Positions 17,681 to 26,506 of a stretch of 64,000 nucleotides of DNA are shown here, piece by piece. Source of the DNA: Pararheinheimera marina (GTDB lineage Bacteria; Pseudomonadota; Gammaproteobacteria; Enterobacterales; Alteromonadaceae); contig NZ_JBHSGB010000006.1 of the NCBI RefSeq assembly GCF_042654345.1, forward strand, positions 550,616-614,615. The letters run 5' to 3'. The position numbers were made by a program, and so were the translations under genes. The notes under the pieces were generated by a model. The model saw only the letters and a program-made list of their open reading frames with translations. It searched no databases and was not told the DNA's origin. Position 1 is the stretch's first letter. Each line of letters opens with the position of its first letter.

Positions 17681-18320
17681 ACCCCGCCTGGCGATTTTAG
17701 GTGGCACCTTCGACCCGGTGCACAAGGCCCATCTGGCCTGTGCTTTGTATGTGCAGCAACTGTTGCAGCCCGAGCAGGTGCAACTGATGCCCTGTCACCT
17801 GCCAGCACACCGCAGCAGTCCTGGCGTCAGCCCTGAGCACAGAGCAGCGATGGTCAAGCTCGCCATTGCACCCCACCCAGGCTTAAGTCTGCAAACACTG
17901 GAACTGGACCAACACCGCCCTTCATACACAGCAGACAGCCTGCAGCAACTGGCTCTGCTGTATCCTCAGCACCAGCTGCTGTTTGTGATGGGCAGCGATT
18001 CCTTGGCTTATTTTAAAAGCTGGAAAAAATGGCAATCAATTCTTGAACTTAGTCACCTTGTTGTCTGTCAAAGACCAGGCTCAGGCCGGACTGATGGCGA
18101 TTGCGCCGCTCTGCTGGACCAATTTGGCGTAGCAACCCCTAAGCAACTGGCAGTGCAACAAAGTGGCGCTATTCTCTGGCTGGACAACGCGCCGATGGAT
18201 TTATCAGCAAGCCAAATACGCCAGTTATTGCAAAGCCCGCAGCCTGAGTTGGCCGCCCCCTTGCTGGACAGCAGAGTGCTGGATTATATCCGGCAGCACC
18301 AGCTGTATCAGGCCATGTAA
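17673..18320 (+). CDS. nadD: nicotinate-mononucleotide adenylyltransferase
   Basis: Cytosolic enzyme that joins ATP and nicotinate mononucleotide to deamido-NAD. The nucleotidyltransferase signature GGTFDPVHKAH is at residues 10-20 and the second motif is the DLSASQIRQLL segment near the C-terminus (an ISSTxIR-like site). 215 aa. The ATG inside the last codons of holA is chosen because the protein then begins MTKPRLAILGGTFDP, as in the family. Confidence 0.95.
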   Translation: MTKPRLAILGGTFDPVHKAHLACALYVQQLLQPEQVQLMPCHLPAHRSSPGVSPEHRAAMVKLAIAPHPGLSLQTLELDQHRPSYTADSLQQLALLYPQHQLLFVMGSDSLAYFKSWKKWQSILELSHLVVCQRPGSGRTDGDCAALLDQFGVATPKQLAVQQSGAILWLDNAPMDLSASQIRQLLQSPQPELAAPLLDSRVLDYIRQHQLYQAM

Positions 18321-18371
18321 TGCCGTGGAAAAAATGCTACCATATTGCGTTTTTTCAGCCTGGAGTTAACT

Positions 18372-18692
18372 GTGCAAGCCCAAGAGTTATTAAGTTTTGT
18401 TCTGGACAAGATGGACGACATGAAAGCCAAGGACATCACCTCGTTAGATGTAAAAGGTAAATCCAATGTCACTGAAGCCATGGTGATTTGTTCAGGCACG
18501 TCAAACCGCCACACCCGCTCCATTGCGGATTACCTGGTGAAAGAAGCCAAAAAGGCCGGTTTGTCGATTTTGGGCATTGAAGGCACAGGCTCTGGTGAAT
18601 GGGTGTTGATTGACCTGGGTGACGTGATTGCACACGTGATGCAGGAAGAAAGCCGCAGTTTTTACCAACTAGAGAAGTTGTGGAGCGCCTGA
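18372..18692 (+). CDS. rsfS: ribosomal silencing factor RsfS
   Basis: Binds L14 on the 50S subunit and blocks subunit joining in slow growth. The 106-aa product (E. coli 105) has DKMDDMKAKDI, SNVTEAMVICSGTSNRH and the conserved W-V-L-I-D-L-G-D-V-I-A-H-V block. Start is the GTG with TGGAG 6-7 nt upstream; the in-frame start 27 nt earlier adds residues not seen in the family. It lies 4 nt before rlmH. Confidence 0.94.
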   Translation: MQAQELLSFVLDKMDDMKAKDITSLDVKGKSNVTEAMVICSGTSNRHTRSIADYLVKEAKKAGLSILGIEGTGSGEWVLIDLGDVIAHVMQEESRSFYQLEKLWSA

Positions 18693-18696
18693 TCGG

Positions 18697-19167
18697 ATGA
18701 AGTTGTTACTCATCGCTGTAGGCAGCAAAATGCCAGATTGGGTGACAACAGCCTATCAGGAATATGCCCGCCGTTTTCCGCGCGACTTACCGCTGGAACT
18801 GATTGAAATTCCTGCTGGTAAACGGGGCAAAAATGCCGACATTAAACGCATCCTTGAACAGGAAGGCGAAAAAATGCTGGCAGCAGTGCCAAAAGGAGCC
18901 CGTATTGTCACGCTGGAAGTGGAAGGCGGCAGCTGGAGCAGCCCGCAATTGGCGCAAAAGCTGAACCAATGGCAGATGGACGGCCGTGATGTCTGTTTGC
19001 TGGTCGGTGGGCCTGAAGGCCTGGCACCGGCCTGCATTGCTGCCAGCGAGGCCAAATGGTCCTTGTCTGCGCTGACCATGCCACATCCCATGGTGCGGGT
19101 GGTGCTGGCGGAGAGCCTGTACCGGGCCTGGAGCATCAGTACCAACCACCCTTATCATCGCGAATAA
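18697..19167 (+). CDS. rlmH: 23S rRNA pseudouridine-1915 N3-methyltransferase
   Basis: SPOUT-fold methyltransferase that modifies position 1915 in helix 69 of 23S rRNA on 70S ribosomes. The trefoil-knot region reads CLLVGGPEGLAPAC and the C-terminus has LTMPHPMVRVVLAESLYRAW and the terminal NHPYHRE. 156 aa, one residue from E. coli. It follows rsfS, also a ribosome factor, and precedes mrdA after 3 nt. Confidence 0.97.
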   Translation: MKLLLIAVGSKMPDWVTTAYQEYARRFPRDLPLELIEIPAGKRGKNADIKRILEQEGEKMLAAVPKGARIVTLEVEGGSWSSPQLAQKLNQWQMDGRDVCLLVGGPEGLAPACIAASEAKWSLSALTMPHPMVRVVLAESLYRAWSISTNHPYHRE

Positions 19168-19170
19168 TTC

Positions 19171-21045
19171 ATGCGTAAAGAACGTCAGGCCATTCAGGAC
19201 CCATCCGCCGACAGTCAGTTGTTTAAACAACGGGCCGCTGTGGGTTTTGTGGTGGTGGTGCTGTGTTTTATCCTGATTGTGTTCAATCAGTATCACCTGC
19301 AAATTGAGATGCACGACCATTACGTCACCCGTGCCGACGGCAACCGTATTAAGCTGATCCCACAACCGCCAAACCGTGGCTTGATTTACGACAGAAACGG
19401 CGTCTTGCTGGCAGAAAACCGCCCTATCCATTCGGTAGAACTGGTGCCGGAACAAGTGAAAGACATTAAAGCCACGGTGGCTGAGCTGGCGAAGCTGATT
19501 GAAATTACGCCTGAGCAGCAGGACGAATTTTTAAAAGAAGTCCGGCATCACCGTCGCTTTGCCAGCATTGCGGTGAAAGAACATCTGACCGATCAGGAAG
19601 TGGCCATTATTGCGGTGAATCAACACCGCTTTCCCGGCGTCACGCTGGAAGCCCGCTTAACCCGACATTACCCCTATGGCGATTTGTTCACCCATGCCAT
19701 TGGCTATATCGGCAAAATTAACGCCAAAGAGCTGGACAAGCTGGATGCGGATGGCGTGTCGGCCAATTACGCTGCCAGCCGCGATATCGGCAAAATAGGC
19801 ATGGAACGTTTCTACGAAAGTCAGTTGCATGGCCAGGTTGGTTTTGAGCAGGTGGAAGTGAATAACAGAGGCCGGGTGATCCGGGTCCTGAATTCACAGC
19901 CGGCCACCTCTGGGGATGATTTAATTCTGTCTGTCGACATCAGTCTGCAACAAAAAGCCAAAGAGCTGCTTGGCGAAAACCGCGGCGCCATAGTCGCAAT
20001 GGATCCGCGCGATGGCGCAGTGTTGGCGTTTTATTCCAACCCCAGTTACGACCCCAACTTATTTGTTCATGGTATCAGTGGTAAAAACTACCGTGAGCTA
20101 CTGAACTCGCCTGACCGGCCTTTAGTGAACCGGGTGACTCAAGGCGTATATCCGCCCGCCTCCACCATCAAACCGTTGATGGCGATTCTGGGGTTAGAAA
20201 ATGGCACAGTCACCGAACAAACCCGAATTCCAGACCCAGGTTTTTATAAGCTGCCTAACTACAGTCGGGCCTACCGCGACCATATTAAATGGGGCCATGG
20301 CTGGGTCGACGTGTACACCGCCATTACCAAAAGCTGTGACACCTATTTTTATGACCTGGCGGTCAAACTCGGTATCGATAAAATCTCTGTCTATATGAAA
20401 CAGTTTGGCTTTGGCTCGCGCACCGGCATTGATGTGCTGGAAGAAAGTCAGGGCCTGATGCCATCGAAAGAGTGGAAACGGGCCCGGCATAAACAAAGCT
20501 GGTTTCCAGGGGACACCGTATCGTTAGGCATAGGCCAGAGCTACTGGACCATCACCCCGATGCAGCTGGCACTGGCCACTGCAGTGATGATTAACAATGG
20601 CGCCAAACCAACTCCTCACATGGGACGGTTTTTCCGCAATGTGCAACAAGACACCAACCTGACCGCGCCCATGGAGCAGGTGGTGGAAGTGAAAAACCCG
20701 AAAAACTGGGATATCGCCCGTGAAGCGATGCGTCAGACCGTCATGGTTCAGGGCGGCACCGGCTACAACGCCTTTAAGGGCATCAGCTACAGCGCGGCAG
20801 GCAAAACGGGCACGGCGCAGGTGATTAACATGGCGCAGAACCAAAAGTACAATGCGGCGGCACTGAAAGAAATCCACCGCGATAACGCGATGTTTATTGG
20901 TTATGCCCCGGCAGAAAACCCAAGCATACTGGTGACTGTTGCCGTTGAAAACGTCGGGGGCGGTGGTTCAAACGCCGCACCTATAGCCCGTAAAATGATG
21001 GACCACTATTTTACCCGGCAAAGTGCCGCAGGGGCTCAGCCATGA
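19171..21045 (+). CDS. mrdA: penicillin-binding protein 2
   Basis: Peptidoglycan transpeptidase of the elongasome. One N-terminal membrane anchor (residues 22-40) leads into the dimerisation region and the transpeptidase domain with S331-T-I-K334, S388-C-D390 and K545-T-G. The 624-aa length fits. It is overlapped by 4 nt (ATGA) by mrdB, the SEDS glycosyltransferase with which it forms a complex. rlpA and dacA follow, making this an elongation cluster. Confidence 0.97.
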   Translation: MRKERQAIQDPSADSQLFKQRAAVGFVVVVLCFILIVFNQYHLQIEMHDHYVTRADGNRIKLIPQPPNRGLIYDRNGVLLAENRPIHSVELVPEQVKDIKATVAELAKLIEITPEQQDEFLKEVRHHRRFASIAVKEHLTDQEVAIIAVNQHRFPGVTLEARLTRHYPYGDLFTHAIGYIGKINAKELDKLDADGVSANYAASRDIGKIGMERFYESQLHGQVGFEQVEVNNRGRVIRVLNSQPATSGDDLILSVDISLQQKAKELLGENRGAIVAMDPRDGAVLAFYSNPSYDPNLFVHGISGKNYRELLNSPDRPLVNRVTQGVYPPASTIKPLMAILGLENGTVTEQTRIPDPGFYKLPNYSRAYRDHIKWGHGWVDVYTAITKSCDTYFYDLAVKLGIDKISVYMKQFGFGSRTGIDVLEESQGLMPSKEWKRARHKQSWFPGDTVSLGIGQSYWTITPMQLALATAVMINNGAKPTPHMGRFFRNVQQDTNLTAPMEQVVEVKNPKNWDIAREAMRQTVMVQGGTGYNAFKGISYSAAGKTGTAQVINMAQNQKYNAAALKEIHRDNAMFIGYAPAENPSILVTVAVENVGGGGSNAAPIARKMMDHYFTRQSAAGAQP

Positions 21046-22160
21046 CCACCTTAAAAGACCCGCAGCACCAGAGCCTGATGGCAAAACTGCATTTGGACGG
21101 CCCGCTGTTTTTTGCCCTAACCGCCCTGTCGATTACCGGGCTCTTTGTATTGTACAGTGCCAGTGGCGAAGATTTTGGCATGGTCAGCCGCTATGTATTG
21201 CGGGTGATTATGGCCTTTGGTGTGATGCTGCTACTGGCTCAGGTCAAACCACAAACGCTCAGTTTCTGGGCCTTGCCCTTATTTCTGGTCGGTACCACCA
21301 TGCTAATCCTGGTGCTGGCCGTGGGTCATATCGGCAAAGGCGCACAACGCTGGCTAGACCTGGGTTTTATGAAGTTTCAGCCATCCGAATTGATGAAGCT
21401 GGCAGTCCCTATGGCCATTGCCTGGTTTGTATCCTCGAACCCCTTACCACTGCGCACCAAACACCTGATTTTTGGTTTTGTCATGTGCGCCATCCCTACG
21501 GTGCTCATCCAGCAACAACCTGATCTGGGCACCTCCATTCTGATTTTTGTGTCCGGGGCTTTTGTGCTGTTTTTGGGCGGGATGAGCTGGAAAATTATCA
21601 GCTCCATCGCGCTGGCGCTGCCTGTGGTCAGTTACAGCATGTGGCTGTTTTTCATGCACGACTACCAAAAGCGGCGAGTGCTGACCTTCTTAAACCCGGA
21701 AAGTGATCCACTGGGGTCAGGCTACCACATTATTCAGTCCAAAATCGCCATAGGCTCTGGCGGCTTTGAAGGTAAAGGCTGGCAGCATGGCACCCAATCG
21801 CAACTGGAGTTTTTGCCAGAGCGGCATACTGACTTTATATTTGCGGTGTTCAGCGAAGAGCTTGGCATGATTGGCGTGCTGTTTTTACTGGCTATGTACC
21901 TGTTTATCATAGGCCGTGGCCTGGTACTGGCCAGCCGGGCACAGGACAATTTTGCCCGCTTGTTAGGCGGCAGTATCATGCTGACGTTTTTCGTCTATGT
22001 GTTTGTCAATATCGGCATGGTGTCAGGCTTGTTGCCTGTGGTTGGCGTCCCGTTGCCGCTGATCAGTTATGGCGGCACATCAATGGTTACACTGATGGCA
22101 GGTTTTGGTATTCTAATGTCCATTGCGACTCATAAACGTTTTTTAGCTCCGCAGTCCTGA
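21042..22160 (+). CDS. mrdB: SEDS peptidoglycan glycosyltransferase RodA
   Basis: Polytopic inner-membrane polymerase that makes glycan strands during cell elongation, with about ten membrane segments in 372 aa. Family marks include GKGAQRWLDLGFMKFQPSEL, the QQPDLGTSILI loop, and the C-terminal LPLISYGGTSMVTLMAGFGI. The ATG overlaps the end of mrdA, which favours coupled synthesis of the two partners. Confidence 0.97.
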   Translation: MTTLKDPQHQSLMAKLHLDGPLFFALTALSITGLFVLYSASGEDFGMVSRYVLRVIMAFGVMLLLAQVKPQTLSFWALPLFLVGTTMLILVLAVGHIGKGAQRWLDLGFMKFQPSELMKLAVPMAIAWFVSSNPLPLRTKHLIFGFVMCAIPTVLIQQQPDLGTSILIFVSGAFVLFLGGMSWKIISSIALALPVVSYSMWLFFMHDYQKRRVLTFLNPESDPLGSGYHIIQSKIAIGSGGFEGKGWQHGTQSQLEFLPERHTDFIFAVFSEELGMIGVLFLLAMYLFIIGRGLVLASRAQDNFARLLGGSIMLTFFVYVFVNIGMVSGLLPVVGVPLPLISYGGTSMVTLMAGFGILMSIATHKRFLAPQS

Positions 22161-22161
22161 T

Positions 22162-23166
22162 ATGAACATAAAAAGAATAACGGCCCTGAGCCTGTCAGTT
22201 TTAATCTCTGCCTGTAGTCAGACGCCCACACCAAGCTCCGACACGCAAAGTAATCGCGGTTGGGAAGAACCCAACAAAGGCCGTTACGCCCAGGATAAAG
22301 ACAGTCATCCGACCCGGATGCCGACTCTGTTGGAAATGACAGACCCTGAACCCAAAGCAGAATTGCTCAGTCGTGGTGGAAATAAACCCTACAATATTTA
22401 TGGGGTGGATTACACGCCTCTGACGGCAATTACTGAATACGATCAGGTCGGTGTCGCATCCTGGTACGGCAATAAATTCCATGGTCACAAAACCTCCAAC
22501 GGCGAAGAGTACAGTGTGTTTGCCATGAGCGCCGCGCACAAAACCTTGCCATTGCCTTCTTATGTGCGAGTGACCAACTTAGATACCAACCAATCCGCCG
22601 TGGTGCGGGTCAATGATCGCGGGCCTTTCCACAATGACCGCATCATCGACCTGTCCTACTCCGCCGCCTACAAGATTGGCATGATGGGTAAAGGTACGGC
22701 CCGGGTTCGGGTTGAACTGCTCGCCTCGCCCGCCATGGCTGGCCAGGAAACCTATTCGATGGGCCTCGGCAGTCCCGGCCGCAATAAGTTTGAAGAAACT
22801 ACACTGGTGTCCAACCCAGCCACACCGCGCCCTGGTTTAAGCCAGCCGATGCCAGCGTCTGTCGCAGCACCTACCAGTCCGGCGGTTCCCGCCTATCAGA
22901 CAGCTGCGGCGACTGCCAAAGCAGGCAAAGTCAGTGGCTGTTATATCCAGCTGGTGGCCAGTGGTAACAAAGCGCGTTTACAGCAATTAGGCACCGAAGT
23001 AAGCCAGCGCCATGCTGTGGCGACAGAAATTAATGACGGCAACGGAATTTTCCGCTTGCTGGCCGGTCCAATGACGTCAGCGGCGGCAGCCGCTACCTTG
23101 CTGGGTCAACTGAAAGCAGCTGACTACCCATCTGCTTATATCACCGACAGAAACAGCTGCGGTTAA
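22162..23166 (+). CDS. rlpA: septal ring lytic transglycosylase RlpA family lipoprotein
   Basis: Outer-membrane lipoprotein; in Pseudomonas RlpA cleaves denuded glycan at the septum. Lipobox LISAC with the lipid-bearing cysteine at 18; double-psi beta-barrel domain from about residue 95 (VGVASWYGNKFHGHKTSNGE, then RVNDRGPFHNDRIIDLS with the catalytic-type D and H); a Pro/Ala-rich linker around 215-255; and a C-terminal SPOR domain (CYIQLVASGNKARLQQL) that would bind denuded septal glycan. 334 aa. It sits between mrdB and dacA. Confidence 0.93.
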   Translation: MNIKRITALSLSVLISACSQTPTPSSDTQSNRGWEEPNKGRYAQDKDSHPTRMPTLLEMTDPEPKAELLSRGGNKPYNIYGVDYTPLTAITEYDQVGVASWYGNKFHGHKTSNGEEYSVFAMSAAHKTLPLPSYVRVTNLDTNQSAVVRVNDRGPFHNDRIIDLSYSAAYKIGMMGKGTARVRVELLASPAMAGQETYSMGLGSPGRNKFEETTLVSNPATPRPGLSQPMPASVAAPTSPAVPAYQTAAATAKAGKVSGCYIQLVASGNKARLQQLGTEVSQRHAVATEINDGNGIFRLLAGPMTSAAAAATLLGQLKAADYPSAYITDRNSCG

Positions 23167-23203
23167 CCCGAATTTTTAAGCGACAACGAAAAGAAAAGGT
23201 CTC

Positions 23204-24373
23204 ATGAATACGTATCGTAAAGTTCTTCTTGCTGGTTCCATTGGTGTTGCAAGTTTTTTTGCAGCCGGACAGACAGCCCCAGCCCAGCCGACAGTGTTAC
23301 CTCAGCCGCCGGAAGTAAACGCCAAAGGCTTTATTCTGATTGATTACAACACAGGTGCCGTGCTGGCCGAGGGCAATGCCGACGAACCACTGGCTCCTGC
23401 CAGCCTGACCAAGATGATGACCAGTTATGTGATTGGCCTGGAAATCAAAAACGGTAATATCAAACCAAGCGACCCTGTCACTATTACGGAAAACGCCTGG
23501 GCTAAACAGTATTCAGACTCATCCAAAATGTTTATTGAGGTGGGCGAAACCATCAGCGTAGAAGAGCTGAACCGCGGCATTATTATTCAATCAGGCAACG
23601 ATGCCTGTGTTGCCATGGCTGAGCATATCGCCGGCACTGAAGGTGCTTTCGTTGAACTGATGAATGCGCACGCCGCCCGTATTGGTATGAGCAGCACCAC
23701 CTTTGCCAACGCACACGGTTTACCAGACCCACTGCAACGCACCACAGCCCGCGATATGTCGAAGCTGTCGGTTGCCTTAATCCGAGACACGCCGGACGAA
23801 TACAAAATTTACTCAGAAAAAGAGTATGTATTTAACGGCATCAAGCAATACAACCGCAACGGTCTGTTGTGGGACAAAAGCCTGAACGTTGACGGTATTA
23901 AAACCGGCCACACCTCAGAAGCAGGCTACAGCCTGGTGACTTCAGCCACCAAAGACAATATGCGACTGATTTCTGTCGTGATGGGCACGGAAAGCGCTAA
24001 AATCCGTGAAGCAGAAAACAAAAAGTTACTGACCTACGGTTTCCGTTTCTTTGAAACCTTTTCCCCCTTTAAAGCAGGTGAAAAGTTTGCTGAACAACGC
24101 GTCTGGCAAGGGACAAAAGATCTTCTGACCCTGGGTGTACTGGAAGAAACGCCAATTACGCTGCCACGTAACCAGCGCAAAGATTTAAAAGCCGACTTTA
24201 AGTTGAATCAGCAGCTGATCGCCCCCATTACCAAGGGTCAGCAACTGGGCACGCTTTACTTAAAACTGGGTGACAAAGATGTGGCGGAATACCCGCTGGT
24301 TGCCCTGGAAGATATCGAACAAGCAGGTTTGTTCAGCCGTCTGATCGATATGGTAAAAATGCAGTTTGAATAA
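23204..24373 (+). CDS. dacA: D-alanyl-D-alanine carboxypeptidase (PBP5/6 type)
   Basis: Periplasmic DD-carboxypeptidase that trims the terminal D-Ala of muropeptides. Signal peptide in residues 1-27; S67-L-T-K70, S130-G-N132 and K233-T-G make the active site; the C-terminal PBP5 beta domain ends with an amphipathic membrane-anchoring helix (LFSRLIDMVKMQFE). 389 aa. An intrinsic terminator follows, so it probably ends the transcript that includes mrdA-mrdB-rlpA. Confidence 0.96.
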   Translation: MNTYRKVLLAGSIGVASFFAAGQTAPAQPTVLPQPPEVNAKGFILIDYNTGAVLAEGNADEPLAPASLTKMMTSYVIGLEIKNGNIKPSDPVTITENAWAKQYSDSSKMFIEVGETISVEELNRGIIIQSGNDACVAMAEHIAGTEGAFVELMNAHAARIGMSSTTFANAHGLPDPLQRTTARDMSKLSVALIRDTPDEYKIYSEKEYVFNGIKQYNRNGLLWDKSLNVDGIKTGHTSEAGYSLVTSATKDNMRLISVVMGTESAKIREAENKKLLTYGFRFFETFSPFKAGEKFAEQRVWQGTKDLLTLGVLEETPITLPRNQRKDLKADFKLNQQLIAPITKGQQLGTLYLKLGDKDVAEYPLVALEDIEQAGLFSRLIDMVKMQFE

Positions 24374-24400
24374 ACTGCCGGAACTGACCTTTTCAGCAGA

Positions 24401-24427
24401 AGTCCCGGCTACGCCGGGACTTTTTTA
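24401..24427 (+). terminator. intrinsic terminator after dacA
   Basis: AGTCCCGGC and GCCGGGACT form a 9-bp stem with a loop of about 3 nt, followed by TTTTTT. It ends just before the ybeD ribosome-binding region. Confidence 0.85.
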
Positions 24428-24450
24428 TTGATAGTAGCGAGTACAACCCT

Positions 24451-24732
24451 ATGACCACAGAAGTTAAAAACACCAGATTTGATGAGTTTTTGGAGTTTCC
24501 CTGCGCGGTAAACTTTAAAGTGCTGGGTGTGGCAGTGCCAGAGCTGGTCGACCATATTGTTGCGGTGCTGCAGGTGCACGCCAAGGCCAACGACTACAAC
24601 CCACAGGTTCGCCCGAGCAGCAAAGGCAACTACCATTCTGTCACAGTGTCTGTGACTGTCATCAGCAAAGAACATATGGAACTGCTGTACACCGAACTGG
24701 GCCGGCTTGAACTGGTCCGTTATGTAATCTGA
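24451..24732 (+). CDS. ybeD: YbeD (DUF493) family protein
   Basis: Small cytosolic alpha/beta protein with an ACT-like fold, 93 aa, of uncertain role (linked to lipoate metabolism mainly by its constant position). Motifs include FDEFLEFPCAVNFKVLGVA, RPSSKGNYHSVTVSV and the terminal LGRLELVRYVI. It stands directly ahead of lipB as in most gammaproteobacteria, between the dacA terminator and the likely lipB promoter. Confidence 0.93.
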   Translation: MTTEVKNTRFDEFLEFPCAVNFKVLGVAVPELVDHIVAVLQVHAKANDYNPQVRPSSKGNYHSVTVSVTVISKEHMELLYTELGRLELVRYVI

Positions 24733-24757
24733 CGCCCCTTTTTTCGTTGGTTGCAGG

Positions 24758-24763
24758 TATAAT
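24758..24763 (+). promoter_or_regulatory. putative -10 box ahead of lipB
   Basis: A perfect TATAAT lies 30 nt upstream of the likely lipB start. No convincing -35 hexamer is found 16-18 nt upstream, so strength is uncertain. Confidence 0.35.
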
Positions 24764-24793
24764 GCGCGACCAAAGTGTGCAGTGGAGAGTGAA

Positions 24794-25447
24794 GTGACAC
24801 TGAACCATCAGCTGGTGATCCGGGATTTAGGTCTGTGTGACTACACAGAGACCTGGCACGCCATGCAACGTTTTACCGACGAACGCGATGAACAGACCCC
24901 AGACGAACTCTGGCTGGTTGAACATCCGCCGGTGTTCACTCAGGGGCAAGCAGGCAAAGCAGAACATCTGCTGATGCCCGGCGATATCCCGGTAGTGCAG
25001 GTGGACCGCGGTGGTCAAGTCACCTATCACGGACCTGGCCAGCTGGTCGCTTACGTGCTGCTGGACATTAAACGGCGTAAACTGGGCGTGCGTGAACTCG
25101 TTACCTTAATAGAACAATGCATTGTCGACAGCCTGGCGCCTTATGGCATTGAAGCCTACCCACGTGCAGATGCACCAGGTGTTTATGTTGAAGGGCGTAA
25201 AGTTGCGTCTCTTGGCCTGCGGGTGCGCAGAGGTTGTACCTTCCACGGCCTGGCACTGAACGTCAGCATGGATTTAGGCCCCTTCGGCCGGATTAACCCC
25301 TGCGGCTACGCGGGTATGGAAATGATCCAGACACAAAGTATTCAGGGCCCTCAGACTGTTGCTGAGGCCAAACACCAGTTGGTGCAGCAATTTGTGCAGC
25401 AACTGGCTATAACCCATCCCGAACACAAAACAGGGTTAACAGACTAA
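24794..25447 (+). CDS. lipB: octanoyl-[acyl-carrier-protein]-protein transferase
   Basis: Moves the octanoyl group from acyl-carrier protein to lipoyl domains, first step of lipoate synthesis. The 217-aa product has the RGGQVTYHGPGQLVAYVLLD block and the catalytic pair: a cysteine in the NPCGYAGM segment and the lysine of RKVASLG. Two GTG codons, 12 nt apart, are possible; the second is chosen because GGAGAG lies 4-9 nt before it. The lipA gene follows after one base. Confidence 0.95.
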   Translation: MTLNHQLVIRDLGLCDYTETWHAMQRFTDERDEQTPDELWLVEHPPVFTQGQAGKAEHLLMPGDIPVVQVDRGGQVTYHGPGQLVAYVLLDIKRRKLGVRELVTLIEQCIVDSLAPYGIEAYPRADAPGVYVEGRKVASLGLRVRRGCTFHGLALNVSMDLGPFGRINPCGYAGMEMIQTQSIQGPQTVAEAKHQLVQQFVQQLAITHPEHKTGLTD

Positions 25448-25448
25448 G

Positions 25449-26432
25449 ATGACCACCAAAACAGCCCGTATGGAACCCGGTGTCAAACTACGCGACGCCG
25501 ACAAAATGGCGTTGATCCCGGTAAAAGTACTGCCAACTGAACCCAGCGAAATGCTGCGCAAGCCCGACTGGCTGAAGATCAAGTTGCCCCGCAGTACCGA
25601 ACGAATCGAACAGATTAAAGGCGCCATGCGTAAACATGGCCTGCATTCGGTCTGTGAAGAAGCTTCCTGCCCTAACCTGCCGGAATGTTTTAACCACGGC
25701 ACCGCCACCTTTATGATTTTGGGTGCTATCTGTACCCGTCGTTGCCCGTTTTGTGATGTAGCCCACGGCAGGCCATTGCCGCCAAGCGCTGAGGAACCCG
25801 AAAAGCTGGCACTGACCATCAAAGATATGGCATTGAAATATGTGGTCATCACCTCGGTTGACCGCGACGACTTACGTGATGGCGGAGCCCAGCATTTTGC
25901 CGACTGTATCACCGCCATCCGTCGCGAAAGCCCGGCGATTAAAATTGAAGTGCTGGTTCCGGACTTCCGTGGCCGGATGGATGCCGCGCTGGACATTCTG
26001 ACCCAGACACCACCGGATGTGTTTAACCACAACCTGGAAACCGCGCCGCGTTTGTACAAGCTGGCTCGCCCGGGTGCCGACTACAAATGGTCGCTGGAAC
26101 TGTTGCGTCGTTACAAAGAAGCACACCCGGAAGTTTCAACGAAATCCGGTCTGATGGTTGGTTTAGGCGAAACCACCGAAGAGATTATCGAAGTGATGCA
26201 CGACCTGCGGGCACACAATGTCGATATGCTGACCGTTGGCCAGTACTTACAGCCAAGTAAGCACCACTTACCAGTCAAACGCTATATGAGCCCGGCCGAG
26301 TTTGAAGAAATCAAACGCATCGGCTATGAAATTGGCTTCAAGCATGTGGCGTCCGGTCCTTTTGTCCGTTCGTCTTACCATGCAGACCGCCAGGCTGCCG
26401 GCGAAGAAGTTGTGACTTACAACGCTAAATAG
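25449..26432 (+). CDS. lipA: lipoyl synthase
   Basis: Radical-SAM enzyme that inserts two sulfurs into the octanoyl chain. Both clusters are visible: C69, C74 and C80 for the auxiliary cluster, and C95-x3-C99-x2-C102 for the SAM cluster; the serine ligand is in the terminal RSSYHAD. 327 aa. The last codons (EVVTYNAK) match, at the DNA level, a second copy 2.37 kb downstream, so the present 3' end seems to be one side of an insertion event. Its natural terminator probably lies beyond that insertion. Confidence 0.96.
   Translation: MTTKTARMEPGVKLRDADKMALIPVKVLPTEPSEMLRKPDWLKIKLPRSTERIEQIKGAMRKHGLHSVCEEASCPNLPECFNHGTATFMILGAICTRRCPFCDVAHGRPLPPSAEEPEKLALTIKDMALKYVVITSVDRDDLRDGGAQHFADCITAIRRESPAIKIEVLVPDFRGRMDAALDILTQTPPDVFNHNLETAPRLYKLARPGADYKWSLELLRRYKEAHPEVSTKSGLMVGLGETTEEIIEVMHDLRAHNVDMLTVGQYLQPSKHHLPVKRYMSPAEFEEIKRIGYEIGFKHVASGPFVRSSYHADRQAAGEEVVTYNAK
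26406..26425 (+). repeat. direct repeat, left copy (inside lipA 3' end)
   Basis: The 20 bases gaagttgtgacttacaacgc code the EVVTYNA end of LipA. They match 19 of 20 bases with the copy at 28776-28795, beyond the insertion sequences. The two copies bracket all the foreign sequence here. Confidence 0.75.
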
Positions 26433-26433
26433 T

Positions 26434-26473
26434 ACTTCACAATGCTATTTTGTACTGTACATCGCTATTTTGT
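26434..26473 (+). repeat. two tandem 20-bp repeats
   Basis: Two adjacent 20-bp units agree at 16 of 20 positions and share the core GCTATTTTGTAC (26444-26455 and 26464-26475). They lie between lipA and the start of the unknown 113-aa ORF. They could be operator iterons for that gene or the terminal repeats of a lost mobile element. Confidence 0.55.
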
Positions 26474-26506
26474 ACCGCCACTTCGTAGTAATAGCGGAGT
26501 GGCTTA

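Noticed and set aside
26434..26475. Possible CRISPR or satellite start
   Set aside because: Only two imperfect 20-bp units without spacers; not an array.
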